Shown here: positions 1 to 8,907 of the stretch, in pieces | How the letters are laid out: the number at the start of each line of letters is the position of its first letter | How positions within the stretch are numbered: the first letter of the stretch is position 1 | Origin: Planctomycetota bacterium | Lineage (GTDB): Bacteria > Planctomycetota > Phycisphaerae > Phycisphaerales > Phycisphaeraceae | Reading direction: 5' to 3' | DNA length: 64,000 nucleotides | NCBI GenBank assembly: GCA_016350165.1 | Contig: CP066225.1 | Location: forward strand, 1,798,001-1,862,000 | Notes under the pieces: generated by a model | The model's database searches: none | What the model was told of the DNA's origin: nothing | The model's input: the letters and a program-made list of their open reading frames with translations, nothing else | Position numbers and translations under genes: made by a program

Positions 1-55
1 GTTAGATTCGTTATACCAACGGAATTTTGATGAGACAGATTAGGTTATCTTAAGG

Positions 56-601
56 CTATAACTCATCCTCATCGGGTGCATTGGGGTCATGTCGTTTGAG
101 GTAGAACATGGAGTCAGTGGCGCGGGGACCAACGAGGTGGAGTGAGAGTGGGTATTTGGGGCTGCTTTCGAGGTAGAGTGAGAGCAGATGCGTGGCGAAT
201 TTGATCTGGTTGTCGATGTTCTTCTCAATACGCGCGGTGTCAGTAGGTGAGAGGAAGGTGGAGGTGAGGAAATCCCAGTTTGGATCGAGGCGAACCATGA
301 GGTGGCCTTCGTCCCATTCAATGGGGTAGCCATGGACATAACCTTCGCCAGTATTTGGGGGATGGAACCAGTAACAGATGAAGCGATCCTTGGAGACGGT
401 AGACGTATCTTGTGTGCCACCAAGGAGTAAGCGAGCATGCGAAACGCGAATTGGGTTATTGCCGATGCGTTTTCTGGCAATCCAGGCATGACGTTCGAAA
501 GCGTCATAGAGGCCGACGTGAGCGTAGCTGGTCACTAGCTTGTCGGTGCAATATTTCGGATTGACCTGCTTCTGAGCAGATTGATCGAGGGGGTTAGACA
601 T
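56..601 (-). CDS. Hypothetical protein, 181 aa
   Basis: I do not recognise this protein. It is an uninterrupted reading frame of 181 codons with no signal peptide and no membrane segment, so it is probably cytoplasmic. The middle is rich in aromatic residues (FICYWFHPPN, then WDEGHLMVRLDPNWDFL), as in a small beta-rich fold. The C-terminus is acidic (DPNAPDEDEL). The next gene, starting at 877, is divergent, so the two may share the 275-bp spacer as a promoter region. Coding status rests on frame length and plausible composition only. Confidence 0.6.
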   Translation of the reverse strand: MSNPLDQSAQKQVNPKYCTDKLVTSYAHVGLYDAFERHAWIARKRIGNNPIRVSHARLLLGGTQDTSTVSKDRFICYWFHPPNTGEGYVHGYPIEWDEGHLMVRLDPNWDFLTSTFLSPTDTARIEKNIDNQIKFATHLLSLYLESSPKYPLSLHLVGPRATDSMFYLKRHDPNAPDEDEL

Positions 602-876
602 AGGCGATCCCTAGGGTGAAACTGACCATGCGAGGGTATTGTAGTGGATTGTGAGAACGGATAAATCAGACTGGGGATTGGGAAGCTGTAATTTGAGCCA
701 AATAACCCCCATTTTGTGCACGATGAGAGGTGAATCACACCCGAAGAAGCTACAAGAAGGTATGATTGTCCATCAGTCGTATGAGCCGATATCCTATTCG
801 GTGAAAAGCTAATATGGGCTCTGATGCCCTGCAGGGGAATAATTTCAGAATTTTGAGACAATCGGAGAGTTTATCA

Positions 877-1293
877 ATGAGCGATGCTCCCATTATCACC
901 GGCCCAAAATCAGTCGGTGTACTAAATAAAGAAGACGATGGCATGGTTACGCTTAAGGTGCCTGGTACTGATTATCAGTTCAAGCTAGTGCCTAAAGGTG
1001 AAACGACCTCCAGCAACGGAGAGATGATCAGCGGCATTATCAGCGCTCAAGCAGAGCGTGTGGATGTGATTACTGCTGGTGGTAAATTTGTTGAGCCGGT
1101 GTATGGTCGCCCACGTCGTGTACAGGGAATGATCACTGGCGGCGATGTGGCTGCAAACGTGATTATCGTCAATGCTGGTGGCGCTGTTGTTCATGCGAAA
1201 CTCATGGACCTTCAGAAAGCTGGCGATTTTATGATTGGCCAGAATGTCAGCTTCGATGTTAAGCCTGGCTCAACTTTCGAGTTATCGAAGTAA
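877..1293 (+). CDS. Hypothetical protein, 138 aa
   Basis: This small, probably cytoplasmic protein begins MSDAPIITGPKSVGV. The ATG at 877 is preferred over the in-frame ATG at 814 because a GGAGAG ribosome-binding site lies about 8 nt before it, and the extra upstream residues look non-coding. The sequence is Gly/Val rich with alternating hydrophobics (VDVITAGGKFVEPVYGRPRRVQGMITGGDVAANVIIVNAGG), which suggests a beta-barrel or OB-like fold; that is inference. It ends 48 bp before the epimerase gene on the same strand and may be co-transcribed with it. No family was recognised. Confidence 0.65.
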   Translation: MSDAPIITGPKSVGVLNKEDDGMVTLKVPGTDYQFKLVPKGETTSSNGEMISGIISAQAERVDVITAGGKFVEPVYGRPRRVQGMITGGDVAANVIIVNAGGAVVHAKLMDLQKAGDFMIGQNVSFDVKPGSTFELSK

Positions 1294-1341
1294 CATCTGT
1301 TCATCACGCAATCATTTATCGCTCATCAGAAAGCAAACACC

Positions 1342-2352
1342 ATGTCGGAAATCATGAAACGAATTCTGGTCACTGGCGGCGCCGGTTTTCTCGGCTCTCA
1401 CCTTTGTGACAGGCTTGTTAAAGCTGGCCATGATGTGATCTGCCTCGACAACTTTTTTACGAGTCAGAAATCTAACGTCGTACATTTATTACAAGCGCCT
1501 AACTTCGAGTTAGTTCGTCATGATGTAACTCATCCGATTTGGCTTGAGGTTGATGAAATCTACAACCTTGCATGCCCTGCCTCGCCGGTACATTACCAGT
1601 ATAACCCAATCAAAACGATGAAGGTTTCGGTAATGGGCGCGATCAACATGCTTGGTCTTGCTAAACGATGTGGTGCTAAGATTTTCCAAGCTTCGACATC
1701 TGAAGTATATGGCGATCCCGATGTGCACCCACAACCTGAATCATACCGCGGCAGCGTCAACCCAATCGGCGTTCGCTCATGTTACGACGAAGGTAAGCGT
1801 GCAGCAGAAACATTGTTCTTTGATTACTACCGTTCAAACAATGTCAATATTCGTGTCGTGCGTATCTTTAATACTTACGGCCCACGTATGCACCCATATG
1901 ATGGGCGAGTTGTTTCGAATTTTATTCTTCAAGCACTTAAAGGCGAAGACATCACCATCTATGGCGATGGTGCTCAGACACGCTCATTCTGCTATGTCGA
2001 TGACCTGATCAACGGTTTTCTTAAGCTTATGAACGGACCTGACGATTTCGTCGGCCCCGTAAACATTGGCAACCCGGGTGAATTCACAATCAAGCAACTT
2101 GCGGAGATGGTGATCAAAAAAACCAACTCTAACTCCAAGTTAATCCATATGCCGCTGCCTGCAGATGATCCAACACAGCGGAAGCCTGACATTACGTTGG
2201 CAAAGAAGCATCTTGATTGGGAGCCACAGGTTAAGCTTGAAGAAGGCCTTGGAAAAACAATTGAGTACTTTGCTTCACTGGACCTCTCCAAATACCGCAA
2301 GCCAACGGATCACACGGCACATAAAAATACCATTGCAGATCAAGGCAACTAA
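1342..2352 (+). CDS. UDP-glucuronate decarboxylase-like NAD-dependent epimerase/dehydratase
   Basis: This is an extended short-chain dehydrogenase of 336 aa, close to the usual size for bacterial UDP-xylose synthase. Family members convert UDP-glucuronate to UDP-xylose in the cytoplasm for cell-surface glycans. The Rossmann NAD-binding motif TGGAGFLG is at residues 11-18, and the catalytic YxxxK is seen as YDEGK near residue 147. Typical UXS stretches are present: [42 protein letters not shown]. The start at 1342 is the longest reasonable one; an ATG at 1354 (MKRILVTGG) is also possible. A rho-independent terminator follows within 30 bp. A related sugar-nucleotide epimerase could look the same, but the [10 protein letters not shown] stretch favours UXS. 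Confidence 0.88.
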   Translation: MSEIMKRILVTGGAGFLGSHLCDRLVKAGHDVICLDNFFTSQKSNVVHLLQAPNFELVRHDVTHPIWLEVDEIYNLACPASPVHYQYNPIKTMKVSVMGAINMLGLAKRCGAKIFQASTSEVYGDPDVHPQPESYRGSVNPIGVRSCYDEGKRAAETLFFDYYRSNNVNIRVVRIFNTYGPRMHPYDGRVVSNFILQALKGEDITIYGDGAQTRSFCYVDDLINGFLKLMNGPDDFVGPVNIGNPGEFTIKQLAEMVIKKTNSNSKLIHMPLPADDPTQRKPDITLAKKHLDWEPQVKLEEGLGKTIEYFASLDLSKYRKPTDHTAHKNTIADQGN

Positions 2353-2377
2353 AATCGCCAATCAATTGAATTCGACA

Positions 2378-2404
2378 CGGCTCACTCTTCAGTGGGCCGT
2401 TTTT
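2378..2404 (+). terminator. Rho-independent terminator after the epimerase gene
   Basis: A 9-bp stem (CGGCTCACT with AGTGGGCCG, one G-T pair) closes a CTTC loop and is followed by a T run. It starts 26 bp after the stop codon. Confidence 0.75.
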
Positions 2405-2555
2405 ATATGATAAATATGCACTTTCGCCCATTTTTTTGAGTACTTCGACCAAACCTTTAACAATTCGAGCACACGTTCAAATCCCGATAGGAACAAACTT
2501 CTGAATGCATTATGCTGATGGATATAAATTCAGCACTTATGGATGGGTATTAAAT

Positions 2556-3371
2556 ATGAGCATTTCAACGAATCTATTTGACCTGACAGGAAAAGTCGCA
2601 TTGATCACTGGCGGTGCAACTGGCATTGGCAAAGCTATTGCAAAGGCATTTCTTGATCATGGCGCGAAAGTTATGATCGGCTCAAGAACGCTTGCCAATG
2701 TTGAACAAACGGTCGCTAAGTTTTCTGAAGATTACGATATAAATCACGTTGCTGGCGTAAGCTTAGACGTCACTGATGACAAGAGCGTTTCTGATGCAGT
2801 CAATAAGACTATTCATCAGTTAGGTGGATTACATATCGTCGTTAACTCTGCTGGCATCATGTGCAAAAAACCAACAGTTGATTTAGCACCATATGACGTT
2901 AACAAACTATACGACATCCATATCACTGGTTCTTTACGTATCAGTCAAGCAGTCCAACCAATCTTCGCAAGTCAAAATGACGGCGTCATCATTAACATTG
3001 CCTCCATTTCTTCATATGTTTCATTAACTGAAGTCACTGCTTACGCTGCTGCAAAAAGTGCAATGATGGGACTTACACGAAGCTTAGCCAATGAATGGGC
3101 AAAGTATGGTATTCGAACGAATGGGATCGCACCGGGTTTCGTGCCAACTGATTTAAACAAAAAATTAATCGAAGGCACTGATCGTGGCAGACGTATTCTT
3201 GAATCCACACCAATGAATCGATTTGGTACGAGCGAGGAAATCGCTGGTGCCGCTGTGTATTTATCTAGTAAAGCAGGTAGTTTCGTAAACGGACACACTA
3301 TTGTTATTGATGGTGGATACCTAGCTTGCGGCATTGGCGACTCAGTCGCACCATGGCAAACCAATACATAA
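2556..3371 (+). CDS. SDR-family oxidoreductase (gluconate/deoxygluconate dehydrogenase-like)
   Basis: This is a classical short-chain dehydrogenase/reductase of 271 aa, cytoplasmic and NAD(P)-dependent. The cofactor motif TGGATGIG is at residues 18-25, NSAG follows near the middle, the catalytic serines lie in IASISSYVS, and the catalytic YxxxK is seen as YAAAK near residue 162. The C-terminal SFVNGHTIVIDGGYLA is typical of the family. The opening FDLTGKVALITGG resembles gluconate 5-dehydrogenase and 2-deoxy-D-gluconate 3-dehydrogenase, but substrate cannot be set from sequence. ATG 2556 is chosen because homology begins just after it, although the frame is open from 2505. It appears monocistronic. 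Confidence 0.85.
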   Translation: MSISTNLFDLTGKVALITGGATGIGKAIAKAFLDHGAKVMIGSRTLANVEQTVAKFSEDYDINHVAGVSLDVTDDKSVSDAVNKTIHQLGGLHIVVNSAGIMCKKPTVDLAPYDVNKLYDIHITGSLRISQAVQPIFASQNDGVIINIASISSYVSLTEVTAYAAAKSAMMGLTRSLANEWAKYGIRTNGIAPGFVPTDLNKKLIEGTDRGRRILESTPMNRFGTSEEIAGAAVYLSSKAGSFVNGHTIVIDGGYLACGIGDSVAPWQTNT

Positions 3372-3400
3372 TCATTTCCTTAGATTCGATCGGTTATTAG

Positions 3401-4030
3401 TTAGAAAGATGGGATATGTTCAGCAGGCATATCATGTCCACATTCAGGACACGACGGACCATTAGAACCGCGAAGATCATAACCACATTTTTTACATCGA
3501 GAATACGGCGAACTTGACGCTTCTATCCACGCCCTGATTTGATCAATTTGTTTTGGTGATAAATCTGAATATTTCAGATGCAATACAAGTCCTACCATGA
3601 AGAGGTGAAGATCCAAACGTCTTTTCTGCCAAACAAAACCGACTTGCCACCAAGGATAAAATCGTTGAGGCATACCGGTTTGTGTAAAACGAACGCCATG
3701 TCTATTGAGCGTAATTTCCTGCGTAAGTAAATCTCCCCACTGTGATCGTTCTTCTATCCCCATCATGCGATAGCGTATATATCTATACAAATAGAAACCG
3801 AGTAATCCAAGCATAGCAAGGCTACCGATTGCCAATCCGCTCCACCATCCCAATTGCGACTCAGCAAACATCATCATCTGCCAACCCCACACAATTGGTG
3901 CAAGCAGCAATAGCCCGATCGTTAACATCAATGCTAACGATTGGTGCCTAGTGGCAAGGAAGCCGTGACGTTGTGAAGTCAACCAACCCGCTTTGAGATC
4001 AACCCGCCTATGGAAAAATACACGTTCCAT
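3401..4030 (-). CDS. Membrane protein with C-terminal zinc ribbon
   Basis: This 209-aa protein has two transmembrane segments near residues 31-54 and 61-83, a cytoplasmic-looking middle domain (QEITLNRHGVRFTQTGMPQRF, bacterial-PH-like in feel), and a C-terminal zinc ribbon CKKCGYDLRG followed by CPECG. The CGYDLRG...CPECG ribbon is common in planctomycete proteins of unknown function, and variants of it recur in the three paralogues at 14.9-20.9 kb, where it is N-terminal. The gene is convergent with the SDR gene and isolated from other minus-strand genes. Function is unknown; the four cysteines should bind one zinc ion. Confidence 0.75.
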   Translation of the reverse strand: MERVFFHRRVDLKAGWLTSQRHGFLATRHQSLALMLTIGLLLLAPIVWGWQMMMFAESQLGWWSGLAIGSLAMLGLLGFYLYRYIRYRMMGIEERSQWGDLLTQEITLNRHGVRFTQTGMPQRFYPWWQVGFVWQKRRLDLHLFMVGLVLHLKYSDLSPKQIDQIRAWIEASSSPYSRCKKCGYDLRGSNGPSCPECGHDMPAEHIPSF

Positions 4031-4277
4031 ACTCAGTCAATCGGACTTTCTAAGCTCTCCCCCAAGCTACTCTCCTATAAGTATTTTCACCCTACATATT
4101 GTGTTTTGATTACCTCTAAACAGATTTCATACAACTTACTTGCTTGAACGTTGCCATTATCATCAAGAAATCCTTGCCCATTGGACAATATCAAGGTAAT
4201 TATTGTTATTGACAGATTGACATTCCGTGCACTTTCAGCTGTTTTTTCTCAAACACTTCATGTAAAGGAGCTTTATC

Positions 4278-4748
4278 ATCGCTGCAAGTGAACTGAAAAT
4301 CCAAACCGTCATCACTGCTTCGCCTGAAACATGCTTTGATCTTGCATGTAGTATTGATTTTCACAAAAGTCTTGATTCCAGTGCAGAGCGAATTATCGGC
4401 GGCAAAACGACCGGCTCGTTACAACTCGGTGATGAGGTGTGTTGGGAATCAACACACTTCGGTATCAAACAAAAATTTATTTCTAAAATCACCCAATTCG
4501 ACAAGCCGAAATTCCTTCAAGACCAGATGATTGAAGGTGCCTTTAAGAGTTATGTTCATGATCACCACTTTACTGCTATCGATGAATCGCATACACGCAT
4601 GACTGACATCGTCACTTACGAAGTTCCAATGTGGGCCATCGGTAGATTACTCGAAGTTGGCTTCATGCATAAATACTTACACTCACTCATTGAATCACGC
4701 TGCGAAGCGATCAAAGAAAAAGCACAACAACTTTCACGCAACACTTAA
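4278..4748 (+). CDS. SRPBCC-fold protein with apparent ATC start codon
   Basis: The frame encodes a Bet v1/START-like (SRPBCC) ligand-binding protein of about 156 aa. It includes an N-terminal strand (LKIQTVITASPETCFDLA), the central GDEVCWESTHFGIKQKF, the KSYVHDHHF segment and a C-terminal amphipathic helix. The frame is open from 4266 to the stop at 4748, but it has no ATG, GTG or TTG before GTG 4434 and ATG 4437, which would cut away the first third of the fold. A strong AAAGGAG (4264-4270) sits 7 nt before ATC at 4278, where ATG is expected. Either ATC is a weak start, as seen rarely elsewhere (infC uses ATT), or the gene has been silenced by a start mutation. The fold call is fairly safe; ligand is unknown. 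It lies 66 bp upstream of the phhB-like gene on the same strand. Confidence 0.65.
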   Translation: MAASELKIQTVITASPETCFDLACSIDFHKSLDSSAERIIGGKTTGSLQLGDEVCWESTHFGIKQKFISKITQFDKPKFLQDQMIEGAFKSYVHDHHFTAIDESHTRMTDIVTYEVPMWAIGRLLEVGFMHKYLHSLIESRCEAIKEKAQQLSRNT

Positions 4749-4814
4749 ACACATAACCAATCAAATACATCAATTAATACAATGAAAACCAACGTCGTAC
4801 TTTGGAGATAAGAG

Positions 4815-5114
4815 ATGAGTACCCCACTAAATGAAAATCAGATTAGCCAAGCTCTAACCGAACTATCCGGCTGGTCATATGACGACAGTAAGATATCCAA
4901 GAAATTTCATTTCAAACACTTCAAAGAAGCTGTTTCATTTATCGTTCGTGTCGCATTCGAAGCCGAATCAGTCAACCATCATCCGACTATTAAAAACACA
5001 TATGATATTGTAAAAATTTCTCTCAACACACACGATGCTGGTAAAAAAGTAACCGAAAAAGATATCGATATGGCCAAGCGTATCGAACACCTTGCTTGGA
5101 CAGATAAAGCCTAA
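4815..5114 (+). CDS. phhB: 4a-hydroxytetrahydrobiopterin dehydratase (pterin-4a-carbinolamine dehydratase)
   Basis: This is a 99-aa PCD/DCoH-family protein of the usual length. Family members dehydrate 4a-hydroxytetrahydrobiopterin in pterin recycling; in bacteria they can also act in other pterin steps. The signature is clear: GWSYDDSKISKKFHFKHF, then AESVNHHPTI with the paired active-site histidines, and VKISLNTHDAGKKVTEKDIDMA at the C-terminus. ATG 4815 follows GGAGATAAGAG, a good ribosome-binding site. No phenylalanine hydroxylase gene is visible in the window, so the pterin partner is unknown. Confidence 0.92.
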   Translation: MSTPLNENQISQALTELSGWSYDDSKISKKFHFKHFKEAVSFIVRVAFEAESVNHHPTIKNTYDIVKISLNTHDAGKKVTEKDIDMAKRIEHLAWTDKA

Positions 5115-5147
5115 ATACCTTTTAAAACAATTTAGTATTATGCATCC

Positions 5148-6104
5148 TTATCGTGACGCCATTTGTTGATTGGTCTCACGATAGGTTTGATGATCCTGCA
5201 CACGGAATGACAACTCAACACCACCATTCACAACTTTCACATTCTCAATTCTTGCTCGCCTGCGATTCTCAATCTCCAATACAGGCTTAATTTCCATATA
5301 TCTAAGCTCTTCAAGCCAACGTTCAACCTTTCTCAGATGCTCTTCATAATCACCCGCCCTACCCTTTGCATACTTCGTAGCTTTTTTTGCAGGAACAGGC
5401 AAACGACCTGCATCAACTGATAACAATTCAAGAACAGCAACGCCGCGTGGTGTTAGTTTATAATTCAGGTGAACAGTAAAATTCTGCGAAACATGATCAT
5501 CAACATATTCAAAAGTAATTGCTAATCGATCTGCACTCACATTAAGCATCGGATGCTCAACTTCTTCAGGCATCTTCAAGCCACGCGTATCAAGCCAACC
5601 ATCAAGCTGTTCTTCCATTAACAAGTTCAATTGCCTTTGAGACATTTTAATTCGCTCTACACGATTAACACGTTTATCTTCCGGAGCAATATTCTCTACT
5701 TCTGCAGTTTCTTCACGATTCAAAATCTGATCAAGTTCTTTCACAGACTGGCGATCACTCATGACCACCTGTTCATCAACCCTTGCATCCTGCTTCGACG
5801 CAACTTGCTCAACCGTTTCAAGAACAACATTCTTGGTATCTCTCAAATCTTTCTGAAAGACAGCATTCATCTTTTCTTTCAGATCATCGATCATCTCCGA
5901 TCGCTCGACAACCGATGTCTCTTCAAAATACGCTTTATGCTCGCGATAACCCGCAGGCTCACTACGAATCAGCGTGTACAGCGTCACCCCTGCCACAACA
6001 ACCATCATCGCCACAACAACAAGCCCATATACAAACCACTTCCCAAAACCGTATCGCTTGCGCACACCATATTCGGTTACGACATACCCTTGATCTTTTA
6101 GCAC
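5148..6104 (-). CDS. Single-pass membrane protein of unknown function, 318 aa
   Basis: No family is recognised. A short basic N-terminus (VRKRYGFGK) precedes one transmembrane helix at about residues 25-48 (WFVYGLVVVAMMVVVAGVTL), giving a type II topology with most of the protein outside the cytoplasm. Residues 55-170 are highly charged and probably helical or coiled coil (VERSEMIDDLKEKMNAVFQKDL, EETAEVENIAPEDKRVNRVE). The C-terminal half looks globular with beta strands (LAITFEYVDDHVSQNFTVHLNYKL). It is convergent with phhB and divergent from the M42 peptidase gene. Coding potential is good because the frame is long and the composition is coherent. Confidence 0.65.
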   Translation of the reverse strand: MLKDQGYVVTEYGVRKRYGFGKWFVYGLVVVAMMVVVAGVTLYTLIRSEPAGYREHKAYFEETSVVERSEMIDDLKEKMNAVFQKDLRDTKNVVLETVEQVASKQDARVDEQVVMSDRQSVKELDQILNREETAEVENIAPEDKRVNRVERIKMSQRQLNLLMEEQLDGWLDTRGLKMPEEVEHPMLNVSADRLAITFEYVDDHVSQNFTVHLNYKLTPRGVAVLELLSVDAGRLPVPAKKATKYAKGRAGDYEEHLRKVERWLEELRYMEIKPVLEIENRRRARIENVKVVNGGVELSFRVQDHQTYRETNQQMASR

Positions 6105-6295
6105 CAGAATGCCTCCACAGATTATTGAATCATCTCAATCAACCAATTCAGAAGCAGATCGTGCAAAATCAATTTCATCCACTTATCCACGATATGTAAA
6201 ACCGTACGATCTATACCGATCAGGCAAGCACAAAACTCCCAAAATCTCATATAAAAAAACATAGCAAACCCCAACCATTGCGATATATTGTCACC

Positions 6296-7351
6296 ATGAA
6301 TACTCAACTTCTTGAAACGTTAACGACCATTCCAGGCGTTGCAGGTCGCGAACACCGCATCCGCCAGTTCATCCTCGATCAAACCAAAGATATCTTCGAC
6401 GAAACCAGCGTCGACGACATAGGCAATCTCCACGGCCTCATCCGCTCAAAATCCTCAAACCCCTCACCAAAAAAAGTTATGATCGCTGCCCACATGGACC
6501 AGATCGGCTTCTTCGTTCGTCACATCGACGACAAAGGCTACGTCTACCTCCAAAACATCGGCATGTTCGATCCACGCAACCTCTTTGCACGCATGGTCAC
6601 CATCTGCCCTGATCTCAACGATCCATCCAAAGATATCACTGCAACCATGAACCCCTCAGGCCTCCCCATCCACCTCTCACGTAACAACCCTGAATCACAA
6701 AAGAAAATCCCAGAAGTTTCAGAATTCATCGTCGATACAGGTCTCCCTATCGATCAGGTCAAAGCCAAACTTAAAGTCGGTGACATGGCTATCCTCAAAG
6801 CTCCACTCTACGAAGTCGGTGACCTTATCGTTGCACAGTGCCTCGACAACCGTGTTTCATGCTACATCGCAGCTGAAGCACTCAAACAAGTCAACAACAA
6901 CGACTGTGAAATCCACATGGTCTTCACCGTTCAGGAAGAAGTTGGTCTTCGTGGTGCAGGCCCAGCCACATATGCAATCCGCCCTGACATTGCGATTTCA
7001 CTCGATACCACATGTTGCTGCGACATCCCAGGTGTTGCATCCAAAGACTACGGCTCCATCCTCGGCGATGGTGTCGGACTCACCATCATGGACGGTGCTG
7101 CAATCGTCGATATCGAACTCCTTGAAGAATTCGAATCACTCGCCAACGCCAACGGCATCAAAGCGCAACGATCCATGCTTTACTCAGGTGGTACAGACGC
7201 AGGCCCAATGCAAAAATCAGACGTTGGCCACCGCATCATGACCCTCCTCACACCAGTGAAACACATCCACACCGTCACCGAAACCATCCACCGAGATGAC
7301 GTCGATGCAGGCATCAAGCTGCTCAAAACTTACCTCGAAACCGTGAAGTAA
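6296..7351 (+). CDS. M42-family metallo-aminopeptidase
   Basis: This 351-aa protein matches the M42 (glutamyl aminopeptidase / endoglucanase M) family of cytoplasmic di-metal aminopeptidases, which trim peptides in large tetrahedral complexes. Visible metal and catalytic sites in order are AAHMDQIGF near residue 65, CLDNRVSC, VQEEVGLRGA with the catalytic Glu pair, the aspartate in SLDTTCC, and the late histidine in VTETIHRDD. ATG 6296 (MNTQLLETLTTIPG) is preferred over the in-frame 6278 because family homology starts there. The gene is flanked downstream by a tRNA, so it is probably monocistronic. Codons end mostly in C, as in the efflux operon after it. Confidence 0.9.
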   Translation: MNTQLLETLTTIPGVAGREHRIRQFILDQTKDIFDETSVDDIGNLHGLIRSKSSNPSPKKVMIAAHMDQIGFFVRHIDDKGYVYLQNIGMFDPRNLFARMVTICPDLNDPSKDITATMNPSGLPIHLSRNNPESQKKIPEVSEFIVDTGLPIDQVKAKLKVGDMAILKAPLYEVGDLIVAQCLDNRVSCYIAAEALKQVNNNDCEIHMVFTVQEEVGLRGAGPATYAIRPDIAISLDTTCCCDIPGVASKDYGSILGDGVGLTIMDGAAIVDIELLEEFESLANANGIKAQRSMLYSGGTDAGPMQKSDVGHRIMTLLTPVKHIHTVTETIHRDDVDAGIKLLKTYLETVK

Positions 7352-7508
7352 TCATTCACACCACCTCCCATTCACGACAATATCCGTCATTTACTCACCC
7401 ACTCATCCACAAAAAAGTGAACACCTTCGGGAAAACTGGCTTTCAAAGGATCTCTTCTTCCCGAATTGGAGCTTTCTTCAGGTTTTGCTATAATTCTCGC
7501 TCACCCAG

Positions 7509-7582
7509 CGGGGTGTAGCTCAGCTTGGCAGAGCGCCTGGTTTGGGACCAGGAGGCCGTAGGTTCAAATCCTATCACCCCGA
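7509..7582 (+). tRNA. tRNA-Pro (anticodon UGG)
   Basis: The 74-nt cloverleaf is complete. The acceptor stem is CGGGGTG with CACCCCG, the D arm is GCTC/GAGC, and the anticodon stem is CCTGG/CCAGG around loop TTTGGGA, which puts TGG at positions 34-36. The T arm carries TTCAAAT and the discriminator is A. CCA is not encoded. Confidence 0.97.
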
Positions 7583-7596
7583 CTTATACAAAAAGA

Positions 7597-7619
7597 CCCA
7601 CCATAAGGTGGGTTTTTTT
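7597..7619 (+). terminator. Terminator after tRNA-Pro
   Basis: The stem CCCACC/GGTGGG encloses an ATAA loop and is followed by seven T residues, 15 nt after the tRNA. Confidence 0.85.
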
Positions 7620-8012
7620 GTGCGCATATCGAAGATGGGTTTGAACCTATAGCAGACAACAAGCAAAACGAAGTTGGCTTTGCCGGAGGCGCCGTGCTGC
7701 GGCGAAGCTCGCAAGCGAAATCCCATCATTTATCCCTGCAACAACTTACGCATTTCAAGACAAACAACGCGGTAGTATCCCACAAGCCACACAACCCCAA
7801 TTCAGGTATCTAGACCAAACAAAATCGCGCCCAATGCTAATATCTTGCCCATCTACTTTTCAACCCTGCAAATATTACCTCCCGCACACCTTAAATCTTT
7901 ATATCCCTAAAACCATATATAAAACATACTTACCACTATTTACTCCACTCTACATTCATCTCCAACCCAAATTTCATGTAAAAAAACCTTCCTGCCCACC
8001 TCAAATCTCCTT
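7620..8012. other. Gene-free spacer between tRNA-Pro and the efflux locus
   Basis: No supported gene is seen in this stretch of about 390 bp. A short GC-rich patch (about 7675-7725) with CGCCG/CGGCG-type local complementarity lies in otherwise AT-rich sequence. From about 7730 to 8000 the plus strand is very poor in G. The promoter of the TetR gene is expected at its right end. Confidence 0.5.
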
Positions 8013-8030
8013 TTCAAATGATTATTTGAA
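8013..8030. promoter_or_regulatory. Candidate TetR operator upstream of the efflux locus
   Basis: A perfect inverted repeat, TTCAAAT-GATT-ATTTGAA, ends 15 bp before the start of the TetR gene. Its position over the expected promoter suggests autoregulation and control of the downstream efflux genes. Binding is inferred from symmetry and place only. Confidence 0.55.
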
Positions 8031-8045
8031 TTGTATATTTCAATT

Positions 8046-8807
8046 ATGCAATTAGATCCCTACAACACAGATTCACTCAAAGAAGGCTCAAGCATCAAGA
8101 TCTTCTCGCCCGAATTTGCTAAAGCGAATCGTCCAGAGCCGGAAATTGATCCGGAAAGCCCCACACGTGATCGGCTTCTACTTGCCGCTTGCCACGTCTT
8201 CTCCAAAAACGGCTACCACGACTCAACAATCTCAGAAATCAGCAAACTCGCAAAAGCAAACATCGCCGCCGTTAACTATCACTTTGGCGACAAGCAAAAC
8301 CTCTACCTGCAAACGATCAAATACGCTTTCAAAATCACCACTGACAAATACGATCCCAACGGCAACCTCCCTGAAACTGCCCCCGCACGTGACCGTCTAA
8401 CCGCACGCATCACCGCGCTGATCCGCCCCTCATTCGACCTCGGACCAGCCGGCTACACAAAAGAACTTTTCGCATGGGAAATGGGTGTACCCACAGGCCT
8501 CTTCGATCAATTCGTCAAAGAGGTACTCGAACCACTCAAAAACCAATTCCATGCCATGCTTCGCGAACTGCTCGGCCCCGACTGCACCCAAGATGACGTC
8601 CACCTCTGTGGATTCAGCATCATCAGTCAATGCCACTCCCCCCTACTACGCATGCACGTTCGCAAAATACTACTCAAATACCGACCAAGCGTTGCTGACG
8701 TCAATTTCATCATCGAGCATGTCATTGACTTCTCACTCGCAGGTATCGAATCACGCAAGCGCATAATTGCAAAGCGCAAGCAAACAAATGACTCACCTGA
8801 CTCGTAA
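8046..8807 (+). CDS. TetR/AcrR-family transcriptional regulator (CecR/YbiH-like)
   Basis: This 253-aa repressor has an N-terminal TetR helix-turn-helix (RDRLLLAACHVFSKNGYHDS, then ISKLAKANIAAVNYHFGDKQNLY) at about residues 40-90, after an unusual leader of about 35 residues. The C-terminal ligand domain (KELFAWEMGVPTGLFDQFV and FSIISQCHSPL) resembles the CecR/YbiH (DUF1956) type, which often sits beside efflux genes. ATG 8046 is used; TTG/ATG choices a few codons upstream would run into the operator. The next three genes on the strand encode a full RND efflux system, so local repression of efflux, relieved by a small molecule, is the likely role. Confidence 0.88.
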   Translation: MQLDPYNTDSLKEGSSIKIFSPEFAKANRPEPEIDPESPTRDRLLLAACHVFSKNGYHDSTISEISKLAKANIAAVNYHFGDKQNLYLQTIKYAFKITTDKYDPNGNLPETAPARDRLTARITALIRPSFDLGPAGYTKELFAWEMGVPTGLFDQFVKEVLEPLKNQFHAMLRELLGPDCTQDDVHLCGFSIISQCHSPLLRMHVRKILLKYRPSVADVNFIIEHVIDFSLAGIESRKRIIAKRKQTNDSPDS

Positions 8808-8907
8808 ACAATAAATATTATTGTCATAACAACACAATAAAACACTCAATCACGCGTTATACCTCATTCCTCAAACCCTCGCCTGGATGAATCGGAAGAA
8901 CAACACA

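Noticed and set aside
4437-4748. Short 103-aa protein starting at ATG 4437 instead of the full SRPBCC frame
   Set aside because: It would lack the first strand and helices of the fold, has no ribosome-binding site, and leaves the strong AAAGGAG at 4264 unused.
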